Notes: generated by a model from the sequence alone, not told the origin. 64,000 nt of DNA from Gallaecimonas xiamenensis 3-C-1 (GCF_000299915.1 NZ_AMRI01000008.1:62001-126000), one strand, 5' to 3'. Shown: positions 36,182 to 44,880, counted from the first letter of the stretch. Numbers and translations: made by a program.

Positions 36182-37483
36182 TTAGCGGATCTGCAGGATG
36201 TTCTGCTGCAGGGTGTTGGACACCTCGATGGCCCGGCTGTTGGCCTGGAAGTTACGCTGGGCGGTGATGAGGTCCACCAGTTCCTGGGTCAGGTCCACGT
36301 TGGAGGACTCCAGGGCGCCGGAGCGGATGTTACCGAAGGTACCGGAATCCGGTTCACCAGCCAGAGGCTCACCGGACTCGGTGCTGGCCTTCCAGCCGGT
36401 GTTACCGGCCTGGCTCAGGCCCTGCTCGTTGGCAAAGCGCACCAGGGCAACCCGGCCCAGGGGCTCGGTGGTACCGTTGGAGTAGGAAGCACGGACCAGG
36501 CCGTCGGCACCCACCTCAACACCGGTCAGGCGACCCACGGTCAGGCCGTCTTGGTCAATGGCGTTGACGGTAAAGGTGTCGGCGAACTGGGACTGGTTCT
36601 GGTAGTTCAGGGTAATGGTCTGAGTACCGTCGGAACCGTTGGTCAGCACACCGGCCAGGGGATCGGTAGTCAGGGTAGCCGGTACGGTCGGCGGGGTACC
36701 AGGTTGGCCGGTGGAATCGAAGTTCATCACATAGCCGTTATAGGTACCGGACGCGTCGGTGTAGCTGGGGCCGGTGCTGCCGGCAATGCTCACCGGTTTG
36801 CCGTCCACAAAGGCAAAAGCGTTCCAGGTGTTGGGGGTGGTGTCATCTTTGATGTAGTAGGTCGTCATGGTGTGTGACTGACCCAGGGAGTCATAGATGG
36901 TAACCGAGGTGGCGTTGTTGTACGTGCCCGACTTGGTAGGGTCGAACTGGGTCACGTCATAGGCCGGGGCACCGGCCGGCAGGTTCAGGTCCAGGTTGAC
37001 GTTGCCGGTCTGCAACGGCGTACCCACGGAGTCCGGCACCTGCAGGGACTGGGCAGTGGACAGAGCCGCAGAAGCGGAGGTGCCGTCGGGGTTGACCGGG
37101 AACACCTTGAGGTAGTTGCCCTGGTTGTCCACCACGTAGTTTTCTTTGTTGAGCTTGAAGTTACCGGCGCGGGTATAGGTCAGCTCGTTGGAGTTGACGT
37201 CGCTGCTCAGGGCAAAGAAGCCGTTGCCGTTGATAGCCAGGTCGAAGGTGTTGTTGGTGAACTGCAGGGCACCCTGGTGGAACTGCTGGGCCACAGACGA
37301 AGTCACAGCACCGTCACCCACCTTGGTACGGGGGTTGGAGAAAATAGAGCTGGCGTAGACGTCGGCAAATTCCGCACGGGACTGCTTGAACCCGTAGGTA
37401 TTGGCGTTGGAAATGTTGTTACTGGTGACGTCCAAGTCTTTCTGGGCCGCGTTCAGGCCACTCAGGGAAATATTGAATGACAT
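36182..37483 (-). CDS. flgE: FlgE, hook protein
   Basis: 433 residues. The N-terminus (NISLSGLNAAQKDLDVTSNNISNANTYGFKQSRAEF) and C-terminus (LESSNVDLTQELVDLITAQRNFQANSRAIEVSNTLQQNILQIR) are typical hook-protein ends flanking two beta domains. It polymerises into the hook. It is the last gene before the terminator at 36134. Confidence 0.96.
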   Translation of the reverse strand: MSFNISLSGLNAAQKDLDVTSNNISNANTYGFKQSRAEFADVYASSIFSNPRTKVGDGAVTSSVAQQFHQGALQFTNNTFDLAINGNGFFALSSDVNSNELTYTRAGNFKLNKENYVVDNQGNYLKVFPVNPDGTSASAALSTAQSLQVPDSVGTPLQTGNVNLDLNLPAGAPAYDVTQFDPTKSGTYNNATSVTIYDSLGQSHTMTTYYIKDDTTPNTWNAFAFVDGKPVSIAGSTGPSYTDASGTYNGYVMNFDSTGQPGTPPTVPATLTTDPLAGVLTNGSDGTQTITLNYQNQSQFADTFTVNAIDQDGLTVGRLTGVEVGADGLVRASYSNGTTEPLGRVALVRFANEQGLSQAGNTGWKASTESGEPLAGEPDSGTFGNIRSGALESSNVDLTQELVDLITAQRNFQANSRAIEVSNTLQQNILQIR

Positions 37484-37498
37484 AGCGTTATCCTCTTA

Positions 37499-38188
37499 TC
37501 AGGCTTTGGCCACTTCCAGGACATCGCTCAAGCGAATGCCCCCCAGGCCCTGAAGGTTCAATACCACGCCACCGGAGGCCGCAGAGCCCAAAGTGACAGA
37601 GTCCACACTGGCATACGCCGCCACGGCCAAATCGACGCGTTCACCGCCGACCAGGGCCTGGGCTTTAAAGACGTAGTTGCCTTCCTTGACGGCTTCACCA
37701 GCGTTGTTGGTGCCGTCCCAGGTGATCTTGTTGTTGCCTGCCGCCAAGTCCTTCATGTCGATGGTCTTGATCAGCTGGCCGCTCTCGTCCTCGATACGGA
37801 CGGTCACGTTCTTCATGTTCTCGCTGGAGGTCAAAACCCCTTCCATGGTGCCACCGGCAGCCAGGTAACCGGTGTCGGAGGGCACCAGCACTTTCTGGCC
37901 AACCAGGGTGGAAGCCTGCAGCGCCTGGCTGGAGGTCATGATCTCGTTCAGGCTGCCAAACTGTTCGGCCATGGAGTTGATGCCGTCCACTGTCGCGAAG
38001 GACGCCATCTGGGAAATCATCTGGTCGTTGTCCACCGGCTTGAACGGATCCTGGTAGGCCAGCTGCTTGGTCAGCAGCGCCAGGAAGTCTTCCTGGTCCA
38101 GGGCATTGTTGTTAGCCGCTTCAACGGTTTCCTGGGTATCCCAACGGGAATTAGCCAAGGGATCCGTGGTGGTTGATGAAATGCTCAT
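37499..38188 (-). CDS. flgD: FlgD, hook cap/scaffold
   Basis: 229 residues. The N-terminal export region has DQEDFLALLTKQLAYQDPFKPVDNDQMISQMASF, then a tudor/FnIII-type C-terminal part (FlgD Ig-like). It caps the growing hook. It lies 15 bases after flgE upstream in coordinate terms and 14 bases after flgC in transcription order. Confidence 0.95.
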   Translation of the reverse strand: MSISSTTTDPLANSRWDTQETVEAANNNALDQEDFLALLTKQLAYQDPFKPVDNDQMISQMASFATVDGINSMAEQFGSLNEIMTSSQALQASTLVGQKVLVPSDTGYLAAGGTMEGVLTSSENMKNVTVRIEDESGQLIKTIDMKDLAAGNNKITWDGTNNAGEAVKEGNYVFKAQALVGGERVDLAVAAYASVDSVTLGSAASGGVVLNLQGLGGIRLSDVLEVAKA

Positions 38189-38202
38189 CCGTTACTCCCC
38201 TT

Positions 38203-38616
38203 TTACTGACCCAACTGCAAGGTGCGGGCCAACATCTGCTTAGCGGTGTCGGCCACCTGCACATTGGTCTGGTAGTTGCGCGAAGCGGAGATCATGTTGG
38301 TCATCTCCTCCACCACGTTGACGTTGGGCTTGTAGATAAAGCCATCTTTGTCCGCCATGGGATGATCCGGGTGGTACTCGCGGACCAGGGGGCGCTCGGA
38401 CTCGACGATACCCAGCACCTTGACCCCAACCCCTTGTTGTTCGGATTGGGCCTCGTCCAGGGCGGCGGCAAACACCGGCTGGCGAGACTTATAGGTGCTG
38501 TCCAGGGAGCTGGACACCGAGTCGGCGTTGGCCAGGTTGGACGCCGTGGTGTTCAGGCGCATGGACTGGGCGCTCATGGCACTGCCGGCAATATCAAAAA
38601 TGCGGTATAGGCTCAT
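38203..38616 (-). CDS. flgC: FlgC, proximal rod protein
   Basis: 137 residues with MRLNTTASNLANADSV near the N-terminus and the FlgC signature PNVNVVEEMTNMISASRNYQTNVQV. It starts 2 bases after flgB. Confidence 0.95.
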   Translation of the reverse strand: MSLYRIFDIAGSAMSAQSMRLNTTASNLANADSVSSSLDSTYKSRQPVFAAALDEAQSEQQGVGVKVLGIVESERPLVREYHPDHPMADKDGFIYKPNVNVVEEMTNMISASRNYQTNVQVADTAKQMLARTLQLGQ

Positions 38617-38618
38617 GG

Positions 38619-39017
38619 TTATTCTCCCTTGATGGCCGTCATCAGCCCTTTGATCCTGCCGCCCAGGAACTGCAGCGAAGTCTGGTATTCCAGGGCGTTT
38701 TGCAAGAAGAGGTTACGTTCCACCTGGACGTCGACACTGTTGCCGTCGCCGGTATCGGGTTGGTCAGGGTTGCGGAAACCGGCTGCCGGATGGAGGCCAA
38801 GGCTTGCCGCCAGGTGACCTTCACTGGTTTGGGCCAGGGACATGCCACTTTGCTTGGACTGGGCAGCGCTGAGTGCCGCCTTGAAATCCAGGTCTTTTGC
38901 CTTGTAACCGGGGGTATCGGCGTTGGCCAGGTTGCCGGCCAACAGCTCGGCACGCTGCTGACGTAAGGTCACAGCCTGCTCGTGGATACCAAATGCGTTG
39001 TCGAAGCTGATGGACAT
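38619..39017 (-). CDS. flgB: FlgB, proximal rod protein
   Basis: 132 residues; LLAGNLANADTPGYKAKDLDF near the N-terminus and ERNLFLQNALEYQTSLQFL at the C-terminus are diagnostic. First gene of flgBCDE; it follows a near-perfect sigma-54 promoter. Confidence 0.95.
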   Translation of the reverse strand: MSISFDNAFGIHEQAVTLRQQRAELLAGNLANADTPGYKAKDLDFKAALSAAQSKQSGMSLAQTSEGHLAASLGLHPAAGFRNPDQPDTGDGNSVDVQVERNLFLQNALEYQTSLQFLGGRIKGLMTAIKGE

Positions 39018-39048
39018 GATCTTGCCTCCATTGACTGACTCAACAGAG

Positions 39049-39063
39049 GCAAGATGCGTGCCA
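39049..39063 (-). promoter_or_regulatory. Sigma-54 promoter of flgBCDE
   Basis: The minus strand reads TGGCAC-GCATC-TTGC with correct GG-to-GC spacing, 32 bases before the flgB ATG and just inside/after the cheR 3' end region. Confidence 0.92.
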
Positions 39064-39071
39064 GGAAGGGA

Positions 39072-39908
39072 CTATAGATGTTCTTTGCGGCGGTAGATGA
39101 TACCGGGGTTACAGCGCACCATCTCAAAGTCGGTGGCCGCCGTCGGCATGGACTCGGAGGCGCCAAGGAACAGGTAGCCGCCCGGATTGAGGGTGCGGGC
39201 TATGCCTTCGAGTATCTTCAACTTGTTTTCTTGTGAGAAATAAATCAGCACGTTACGACAAAAAACCAGGTCAAACTTGCCAAGCAGCGCGTAGCTTGAC
39301 AACAGGTTGAAATGGCGGAAGGTAACCAGGCGCTTGACGTTGGGTTTGACCTTCCAGGTGCCGTCGGTGGTTTCGTCAAAATACAGGCGCTTGCGCTCGT
39401 CGTTCATGCCACGGCCCAGGGCCAGGCTGTCGTATTCCCCCACTTGGCATTGGCTGAGCATGGCCTGGGAGATATCGGTGGCAAGGATTTGCACCCCACC
39501 CGGCAAGGTGCCGGGCTTTTTGACCTGGTGCTCCAGGGCCTTGATGGCGATGGAATAGGGCTCCTGCCCCGAAGAGCAGGCGGCCGACCAGATCTTCACC
39601 GTCTTGCCGCCCTTACCCAACTCGGGGAAGAGTTTGTCGGACAAGAGTTCAAAGGGGTAGCCGTCACGAAACCACAGGGTCTCGTTGGTAGTCATGGCGT
39701 CGATGACGGCGCTTTGCAGCTCCCGGTCACGGCCATTGACCACCGACAAGATGATCTCCCCCAAAGAGCCCTGGCGGTAACGGCCCAGCAGGGGCGATAA
39801 CCGGCTCTTGACCAGGTACTGTTTATTGTCACCCAGCACGATGCCGCATTGGCTCTCCAGGTAACGTCGGAAGGTTGCGTAGTCCTGCTCGCTTAGCGCT
39901 TTATCCAC
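39072..39908 (-). CDS. cheR: CheR, chemoreceptor methyltransferase
   Basis: 278 residues. An N-terminal helical domain precedes the SAM-binding domain (IWSAACSSGQEPYSIAI; CRNVLIYFS). It methylates glutamates on chemoreceptors during adaptation. The start is GTG at 39908, one base after the cheV stop; no ATG fits. Confidence 0.95.
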   Translation of the reverse strand: MDKALSEQDYATFRRYLESQCGIVLGDNKQYLVKSRLSPLLGRYRQGSLGEIILSVVNGRDRELQSAVIDAMTTNETLWFRDGYPFELLSDKLFPELGKGGKTVKIWSAACSSGQEPYSIAIKALEHQVKKPGTLPGGVQILATDISQAMLSQCQVGEYDSLALGRGMNDERKRLYFDETTDGTWKVKPNVKRLVTFRHFNLLSSYALLGKFDLVFCRNVLIYFSQENKLKILEGIARTLNPGGYLFLGASESMPTAATDFEMVRCNPGIIYRRKEHL

Positions 39909-39909
39909 T

Positions 39910-40839
39910 CTAACCCGCCTCTATCATCAGGCATTCTTTTACCGCATTGGCCAGTTCATCAGGGTTGAATTTGGCGATGAATTTATTGGCACCCACCCGG
40001 GTAACCATGGCCTGGTTGAACACCCCAGACAGGGAAGTATGCAAAATCACCTGCAAATCCTTCATCTTAGGGTCGGCTTTGACTTCTGCAGTCAGTGTAT
40101 AGCCGTCCATCTCCGGCATTTCCACATCGGAGATCAGCAAACAGACTTTTTCGGTAATGGAGCGCTCGCACTGGCTGGCGATATCGCGCAGGTACTCCAG
40201 CCCTTCACGACCGTCCTTGACCAGTTCCATGGGGATCCCCAAAGGGGCCAGGGCCCGCTTGATTTGGCCACGGGCCACGGAAGAGTCGTCGGCCACCAGC
40301 AGTATCCTGTTGGTCTGCAGGTTTTCGGTGCCGGCCAGGGTGTCGGGGCTGGTGGTGGCGTTGGCCGGGCTTATCTCATCGAGGATCTTTTCCACGTCCA
40401 GCAGTTCAACCATTTCGCCGTCCACTTCGGTTACGGCGGTCAGGTAGCTGAAACGGCCTGCCCCTTTGGGCGGCGGCTGGATGTTCTCCCAGTTGCAGTT
40501 GACGATGCGGTCCACCGAATGGACCAAAAAGCCCTGCACTGAGCGGTTGTACTCGGTGATGATCACAAAGCAGTTGGAGACGTCTTCGGTGGGGCGGCCA
40601 CCCATGGCCTGGCGCAGGTCGATCACCGACAGGGTTTGGCCCCGGATATGGGCCACACCGCGAATACTGGTCTTACGTTTGGGCAAGGCGGTTAGGGGTG
40701 GGCACTGCAACACCTCGCGCACCTTAAAGACGTTGATGCCAAAACGCTGCTTGGAGCCCAACCGGAACATCAACAGTTCCAGGCGGTTCTGCCCCACCAG
40801 CTGGGTGCGTTGGTTGACCGTGTCGAGAATCCCCGCCAT
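39910..40839 (-). CDS. cheV: CheV, CheW-receiver coupling protein
   Basis: 309 residues: a CheW domain (about 15-160; LELLMFRLGSKQRFGINVFKVREV) fused to a receiver domain (about 172-305; phosphoacceptor Asp in LLISDVEMPEMDG). It couples receptors to CheA and can be phosphorylated. It forms a two-gene unit with cheR. Confidence 0.95.
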   Translation of the reverse strand: MAGILDTVNQRTQLVGQNRLELLMFRLGSKQRFGINVFKVREVLQCPPLTALPKRKTSIRGVAHIRGQTLSVIDLRQAMGGRPTEDVSNCFVIITEYNRSVQGFLVHSVDRIVNCNWENIQPPPKGAGRFSYLTAVTEVDGEMVELLDVEKILDEISPANATTSPDTLAGTENLQTNRILLVADDSSVARGQIKRALAPLGIPMELVKDGREGLEYLRDIASQCERSITEKVCLLISDVEMPEMDGYTLTAEVKADPKMKDLQVILHTSLSGVFNQAMVTRVGANKFIAKFNPDELANAVKECLMIEAG

Positions 40840-40868
40840 ACCTTACCTCTTTTGCTTGTTGTGCAGAT

Positions 40869-40883
40869 GGGCACAGCTTTTGC
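40869..40883 (+). promoter_or_regulatory. Probable sigma-54 promoter of flgA
   Basis: The plus strand reads GGGCAC-AGCTT-TTGC with 10 bases between GG and GC, one difference from consensus (first T). It lies about 110 bases before the chosen flgA start. Confidence 0.65.
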
Positions 40884-40992
40884 GTGCCATCATATCACAG
40901 CCTTGAAGTGACATATTACCGACGTGACCTGGAACTGCCCCAAAATCCGCCCCTCTCACCGCCCCTTTGTCGGCTGGCGAAGGGCATTCTTT

Positions 40993-41658
40993 ATGGCCCT
41001 GACGCTCTTTTTCCCGGCCTGGGTACTGGCCGGGAGCGGGCTTATGCCCCACAGCGCCCTGAAGACCAAGGCCGAGGAGCTGGTCCGAGCAGCGGTATCG
41101 GTACCGGCAGACGCCAAAGTGGACATAAAGGCCAACGATCCCGACAGCCGCCTGCGCCTGCCCTTTTGCCCAGACCTGCAGGCGTCACTGCCCGGTAATC
41201 AGAGCATAGACGCCAATGTCACGGTCAAGCTCTGGTGCCAGGCCCCTAAATGGCAATTTTATCTGTCAGTTACCACCGACATCACCGTGCCCATGCTGGT
41301 GGCCAGCCGCGCCCTGCCCTCGGGTATCACTGTGGCAGACAGCGATCTGGTGGTGGACTGGCAGTCCCAGAACCGCCTGACCGGCCGTACCTTCACCGAC
41401 AAGAGCGTCATCGCCGGTGCCAAACTTAAACGGGGTCTGTCAGCCGGTACCCCAGTCACGGCAGACAACCTGTGCATGGTTTGTCGGGGGGATAAAGTCA
41501 CCCTCAGTGCCGGCAGTGGTGGCCTGCGCATTTCGGTCACAGGTACCGCCTTGTCAGACGGCACCTTTGGCGATACGGTACGGATACGTAATGACGGCTC
41601 TGGCCGGGTGGTGGAGGCCAGGGTTGAAGCCCAGGGCCGGGTGGCCGTGGCCTATTAA
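40993..41658 (+). CDS. flgA: FlgA, P-ring assembly chaperone
   Basis: 221 residues. A signal peptide (MALTLFFPAWVLA) is followed by a SAF/FlgA domain (MLVASRALPSGITVADSDLVVDWQSQNRLTG, GTPVTADNLCMVCRGDKV, LSDGTFGDTVRIRN). It helps FlgI assemble in the periplasm. An in-frame ATG at 40924 would add 23 residues; the later start is preferred because AAGGG lies 8 bases before it and the signal peptide then begins properly. Confidence 0.93.
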   Translation: MALTLFFPAWVLAGSGLMPHSALKTKAEELVRAAVSVPADAKVDIKANDPDSRLRLPFCPDLQASLPGNQSIDANVTVKLWCQAPKWQFYLSVTTDITVPMLVASRALPSGITVADSDLVVDWQSQNRLTGRTFTDKSVIAGAKLKRGLSAGTPVTADNLCMVCRGDKVTLSAGSGGLRISVTGTALSDGTFGDTVRIRNDGSGRVVEARVEAQGRVAVAY

Positions 41659-41667
41659 AATTCGTGC

Positions 41668-41694
41668 TAAAGTGTTCCGCTTGGTGGTCGATAA
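41668..41694 (+). promoter_or_regulatory. Sigma-28 promoter of flgM
   Basis: TAAAGTGT-N11-GTCGATAA matches the sigma-28 consensus TAAAGTTT-N11-GCCGATAA at 14 of 16 positions with exact spacing. It starts 10 bases past flgA and lies 56 bases before flgM, giving the usual FliA feedback on its own anti-sigma factor. Confidence 0.9.
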
Positions 41695-41750
41695 CGGTGG
41701 AACGGAAGCTTCCGTGCAGTCGCCAAAAGTTTGACAGTTGCGAGGACAGT

Positions 41751-42077
41751 ATGGCAATCAACAAGGTAAACCAGGGTCAGACGCAGGATATCGCTTCTGC
41801 GCGCCTGAACCAGGCCCGCCAGGCCGAGGGTCAGGACAAGTCCCAGGCTACTAACCAACCGCAGTCAGCCACCAAGATGGCCCAGGACGCGGTTTCCATC
41901 ACCCCCAAGGCCGCCGGCCTTGATAAGATGCAAAAATCCATGAGCTCGGAAGCGCCCTTCGATAAAGACAAGGTGGAAAGCCTGAAAAAAGCCATAGAGG
42001 CAGGCGAGTACAAGGTCAACGTCGACAAATTGGCAGACAAATTGCTTCAGTTCGAAGAGGATCTCTTCGGCAACTGA
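41751..42077 (+). CDS. flgM: FlgM, anti-sigma-28 factor
   Basis: 108 residues. The unstructured Gln-rich N-terminal half and the C-terminal sigma-binding helices (KDKVESLKKAIEAGEYKVNVDKLADKLLQFEEDLFG) are typical. FlgM holds FliA inactive until the hook is complete and it is exported. ATG 41751 follows GAGGA; an earlier ATG at 41664 lies upstream of the sigma-28 promoter and is rejected. Confidence 0.94.
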   Translation: MAINKVNQGQTQDIASARLNQARQAEGQDKSQATNQPQSATKMAQDAVSITPKAAGLDKMQKSMSSEAPFDKDKVESLKKAIEAGEYKVNVDKLADKLLQFEEDLFGN

Positions 42078-42087
42078 GGCTAACGCC

Positions 42088-42531
42088 ATGACCCACGCAA
42101 CCGGTCAAGCGCATCCCGAGGAGACTTTGGATGCGCTTTTGCTTTTTCAGGACAACCAACTGCAACAGATGCTGACCCTGCTGGCCGAGGAAAAAGCCTT
42201 GCTGCAGGGCCGCACCCACCACCACCTGGCCCGTGTCGCCGACGACAAGGCAGAGCTTGCCATGCGCCTGGAGGAAGTGGATAACCGCATCGCCAACCAC
42301 CCCGGCCTGCACGAGCCCCAGTGGCAAGAAAAGCTGCAGGCGATGAAGCAGCTGGCACGCGAATGCAGCCACGCCAACGCCGTCAACGGCGAGATGATAG
42401 AGCAGCTGCGTGCCCGCCAGGGTGACCAGAGCGAGCTGATGTTGCGCCTTTTGGGCCGCAGCACCCGCACTTACGACGCCAAGGGCAAGGCCAGCAGCAA
42501 GACCCGCCTGCTCACCGACCTGCGCGCCTGA
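42088..42531 (+). CDS. flgN: FlgN, FlgK/FlgL export chaperone
   Basis: 147 residues, almost all helical with long heptad runs. It follows flgM by 10 bases, the standard flgAMN order. FlgN chaperones the hook-filament junction proteins. Confidence 0.9.
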   Translation: MTHATGQAHPEETLDALLLFQDNQLQQMLTLLAEEKALLQGRTHHHLARVADDKAELAMRLEEVDNRIANHPGLHEPQWQEKLQAMKQLARECSHANAVNGEMIEQLRARQGDQSELMLRLLGRSTRTYDAKGKASSKTRLLTDLRA

Positions 42532-42542
42532 CGGCCACAAAG

Positions 42543-42567
42543 AAGCCCACCGCAAGGTGGGCTTTTT
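42543..42567. terminator. Intrinsic terminator between flgN and flgP
   Basis: A 9-bp stem (AAGCCCACC / GGTGGGCTT) with a GCAA loop and T-run lies between the convergent flgN and flgP genes. Confidence 0.88.
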
Positions 42568-42579
42568 GCCGACTAAACC

Positions 42580-43017
42580 TTAGAAACCGCGTACGACCTT
42601 GGTACCCGGCATGGCCATGCCGGCCGGTGCCAACTGGGTTTCTTGGAGATTGGCCATGCGCTCGGTGTCCAGGCGCACTTCGGTGATGTAGCGGCCATCG
42701 AGCTGGTAACTGCGCAGCACCTCGGCGCCCCTTACCACCCCCTCGGTCCTGAGCTCCCCTTCGTCCATCCGCAAACGGCCCTGCTCAACACGCCCGTAGG
42801 TGGTCAGGCTGACGCCGTAAAGCTGCTCGGCCAGCTCCTTGTAGGCCAGCACCTTGGACGCCTCCATGGCCTGGCGTTGCCGCTCGGCCTCGGTCTTGCC
42901 GGGTTGTTCGGCCACAATGGCAATGCCCACGGCGTTCAGCACTTCGTGCTTGACGGTCCAAGGGTGGTTGCTGCAGGCGCTCAGCAGCCCTGCCAGCGTC
43001 AGCAATAGATAACGCAT
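42580..43017 (-). CDS. flgP: FlgP, outer-membrane flagellar lipoprotein
   Basis: 145 residues. Lipoprotein signal LLSAC (Cys about residue 15), then an LPP20-like domain (EAERQRQAMEASKVLAYKELAEQLYGVSL). FlgP with FlgO and FlgT builds the H-ring/outer-membrane disk of sheathed or high-torque polar flagella. It lies 9 bases after flgO. Confidence 0.9.
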   Translation of the reverse strand: MRYLLLTLAGLLSACSNHPWTVKHEVLNAVGIAIVAEQPGKTEAERQRQAMEASKVLAYKELAEQLYGVSLTTYGRVEQGRLRMDEGELRTEGVVRGAEVLRSYQLDGRYITEVRLDTERMANLQETQLAPAGMAMPGTKVVRGF

Positions 43018-43026
43018 GCTCTCTCC

Positions 43027-43605
43027 TTATTGCCTGTCGGTGGCGCTGTCGCGCTCCAGGTAACCGTCACGGGCCAGCACCTGGCGCTGGCGGCGCTCAT
43101 CCTGGCCAAGGGCAGACTCGGGCAAAAAGCCGGAGGCCGCTGCCACCACTATCTTGGACTTGATGCCGATGATGCGGACATTCACGTCCACCCCTTCTTG
43201 TGACCGGGACAGGGTGCCGGCCAGCACGAAGTCCACCGGCGTCATCTGGCGCAGGCGATCGGCGTTACGGGTCAGAAAGAATTCGCCCTGGTCGTTGATC
43301 TCGATAACCCCCTGGCTCTTGAGGTCCACCAGGGTATAACCCCCCTGATGCAGGTAGCTGGTAAAGCCCTCGGCCAAGGCAAGGCCCAGGGCAGAGCCTT
43401 TATTGAGTTGGTCAACGTCCACCAGGGTGGCCACCACCATGGGGGTCTTTAGGTTGACGTAACGGGCGTTACCGAGCAGGGTCTGGGTCAGGCCCGCCAC
43501 AAACTCGTCCATGGCCGAGTGTTGCGGCGCCTGGGGGAAAGGTTGCTCGTCGGCCTGTGCCACGGGGGCCAACATCAGCAGGCACAGCAGCCAGCGTCGA
43601 AACAT
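43027..43605 (-). CDS. flgO: FlgO, H-ring associated outer-membrane protein
   Basis: 192 residues. A signal peptide (MFRRWLLCLLMLAPVAQA) is followed by the FlgO domain (GSALGLALAEGFTSYLHQGGYTLVDLK, DFVLAGTLSRSQEGVDVNVRIIG). Start 43605 is chosen for the signal peptide and the AGAGGA site 8 bases upstream. Transcribed with flgP from the sigma-28 element at 43635. Confidence 0.9.
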   Translation of the reverse strand: MFRRWLLCLLMLAPVAQADEQPFPQAPQHSAMDEFVAGLTQTLLGNARYVNLKTPMVVATLVDVDQLNKGSALGLALAEGFTSYLHQGGYTLVDLKSQGVIEINDQGEFFLTRNADRLRQMTPVDFVLAGTLSRSQEGVDVNVRIIGIKSKIVVAAASGFLPESALGQDERRQRQVLARDGYLERDSATDRQ

Positions 43606-43634
43606 AATGGTTGTCCTCTTGACGGTTATCTTGA

Positions 43635-43661
43635 GTATCGGCAACCCATTGCCGAGCTTTA
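43635..43661 (-). promoter_or_regulatory. Sigma-28 promoter of flgOP
   Basis: The minus strand reads TAAA-N15-GCCGATAC, matching the sigma-28 consensus at 11 of 12 core positions with correct spacing, 30 bases before the flgO ATG. Confidence 0.85.
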
Positions 43662-43668
43662 CCGCTTT

Positions 43669-43683
43669 TGGAACATCTTTTGC
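43669..43683 (+). promoter_or_regulatory. Sigma-54 promoter of flgT
   Basis: The plus strand reads TGGAAC-ATCTT-TTGC followed by A, with 10 bases between GG and GC and one difference from the core. It lies 36 bases before the flgT ATG and only 7 bases from the divergent sigma-28 element. Confidence 0.8.
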
Positions 43684-43718
43684 AAATTCCTCGCCAGGAC
43701 CACCAAACTTTGACGCTT

Positions 43719-44807
43719 ATGAAGCTGCCCATTTTGTTACTCGCCCTGCTGGGCCTGCCCGCCCAGGCAACCTGGTACCAGGTTGCCGGCCAGGCGCCCC
43801 TGGACAACCCCAATCCCAGCGCCGCAGCCAAGGCCGATGCCCTGGCCCAGGCCCGCTTTTATGCCGGGCTGCGTGAGGACATGACCAACACCAGCGACCG
43901 CGTCATTCCCCTGGTACGCCAAACCCAGACCGTCAACGAATACGAGGAAGACGGCCTACACAAGGTCACCTTGCTGGTGGAGCTGGACGACAGCGCCCAG
44001 TATCAATGCTGGCAACAAAGGCCGATCAGCATCCATCGCCTGAACTGGGCCACTCCCGATCAGGCCGTTACCGGCCTGGTGGGCGACCCGGGGCAAGGCA
44101 TTGCCGCCGAACTGGCAAGATTGCTCAGGGCCCGGCAAAGCGCCCTGGTGGCCGTGGGCCCCATCGGTGCCAGCCTGGATCAGCCCCAGGGCAGCGATAT
44201 CCGCGCCTTGCAGCAATTGTCCGAACGCCAAGGTAGCCGCTGGCTGCTGGGTGGCCGCCTGGTGCGCATTCGCGATCAGCGCCAGGACGCCCCCTGGTAC
44301 ACCCCATGGCGTGACGACAGCCACCAGCTGAGCATGGCCATGGACACCTGGCTGCTGGACAGCTTCTCTGGCAAGCGGGTGTTTGAGCGCCGCTACCTGG
44401 CCCAGGCCGAGCTGCCCACCGGCACCTTGCTGGACACCCAGGACCCCAGCTTTTGGGTCAGCCCCCTGGGACAGAACCTGCAGCGCCAGCTCCAGCAGTT
44501 GATCACCGACGTGGAAACAGCCCTACCCTGCCAGGAAAGCCAGTGGCCCATCGTCTCTGTGTCCAATGAGGGTATTTTGATAGACGCCGGTCTCAAGGCC
44601 GGGCTACATCCTGACGACGGCTTTGAGGTGCTCCTCAAACGCACCCTTATTACCGCCACCGGCGAGCGCCGCCAGGTATTGGTGCCCAGCCGCGACAAGC
44701 TCAGCATCAGTTGGCAGTCCGACAGCCAGACCCTGCTGATGCCGGCCAAACCCAACCAAGAGCTGAACCTGCAAGCCGGCGACTTTGTAGTTAAGCGCTT
44801 GAATTGA
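43719..44807 (+). CDS. flgT: FlgT, H-ring protein
   Basis: 362 residues. A short signal peptide (MKLPILLLALLGLPAQA) precedes an N-terminal FlgT domain (WYQVAGQAPLDNPNPSAAAKADALAQA) and a C-terminal domain (ILIDAGLKAGLHPDDGFEVLLKR). FlgT forms the H ring around the basal body and recruits stator T-ring proteins in Vibrio. The ribosome binding site is weak; an in-frame ATG at 43668 would lie on the promoter and is rejected. Confidence 0.9.
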   Translation: MKLPILLLALLGLPAQATWYQVAGQAPLDNPNPSAAAKADALAQARFYAGLREDMTNTSDRVIPLVRQTQTVNEYEEDGLHKVTLLVELDDSAQYQCWQQRPISIHRLNWATPDQAVTGLVGDPGQGIAAELARLLRARQSALVAVGPIGASLDQPQGSDIRALQQLSERQGSRWLLGGRLVRIRDQRQDAPWYTPWRDDSHQLSMAMDTWLLDSFSGKRVFERRYLAQAELPTGTLLDTQDPSFWVSPLGQNLQRQLQQLITDVETALPCQESQWPIVSVSNEGILIDAGLKAGLHPDDGFEVLLKRTLITATGERRQVLVPSRDKLSISWQSDSQTLLMPAKPNQELNLQAGDFVVKRLN

Positions 44808-44859
44808 ACACTAAAGCAGCAGACGGACCGGAGCGGCTTTTCATCCCCGGCAAGCTGGG

Positions 44860-44865
44860 TATAAT
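44860..44865 (+). promoter_or_regulatory. -10 element of tRNA-Arg
   Basis: A perfect TATAAT lies 15 bases before the tRNA; the best -35 is a weak TTTTCA 16 bases further up. Confidence 0.6.
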
Positions 44866-44880
44866 CGGCAAGTCTGTTGC

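Noticed and set aside
40876-40889. Minus-strand TGGCAC element that might drive cheV
   Set aside because: The GG-to-GC distance is 9 bases, not 10, and the -12 TTGC is absent; the overlapping plus-strand element for flgA fits better.
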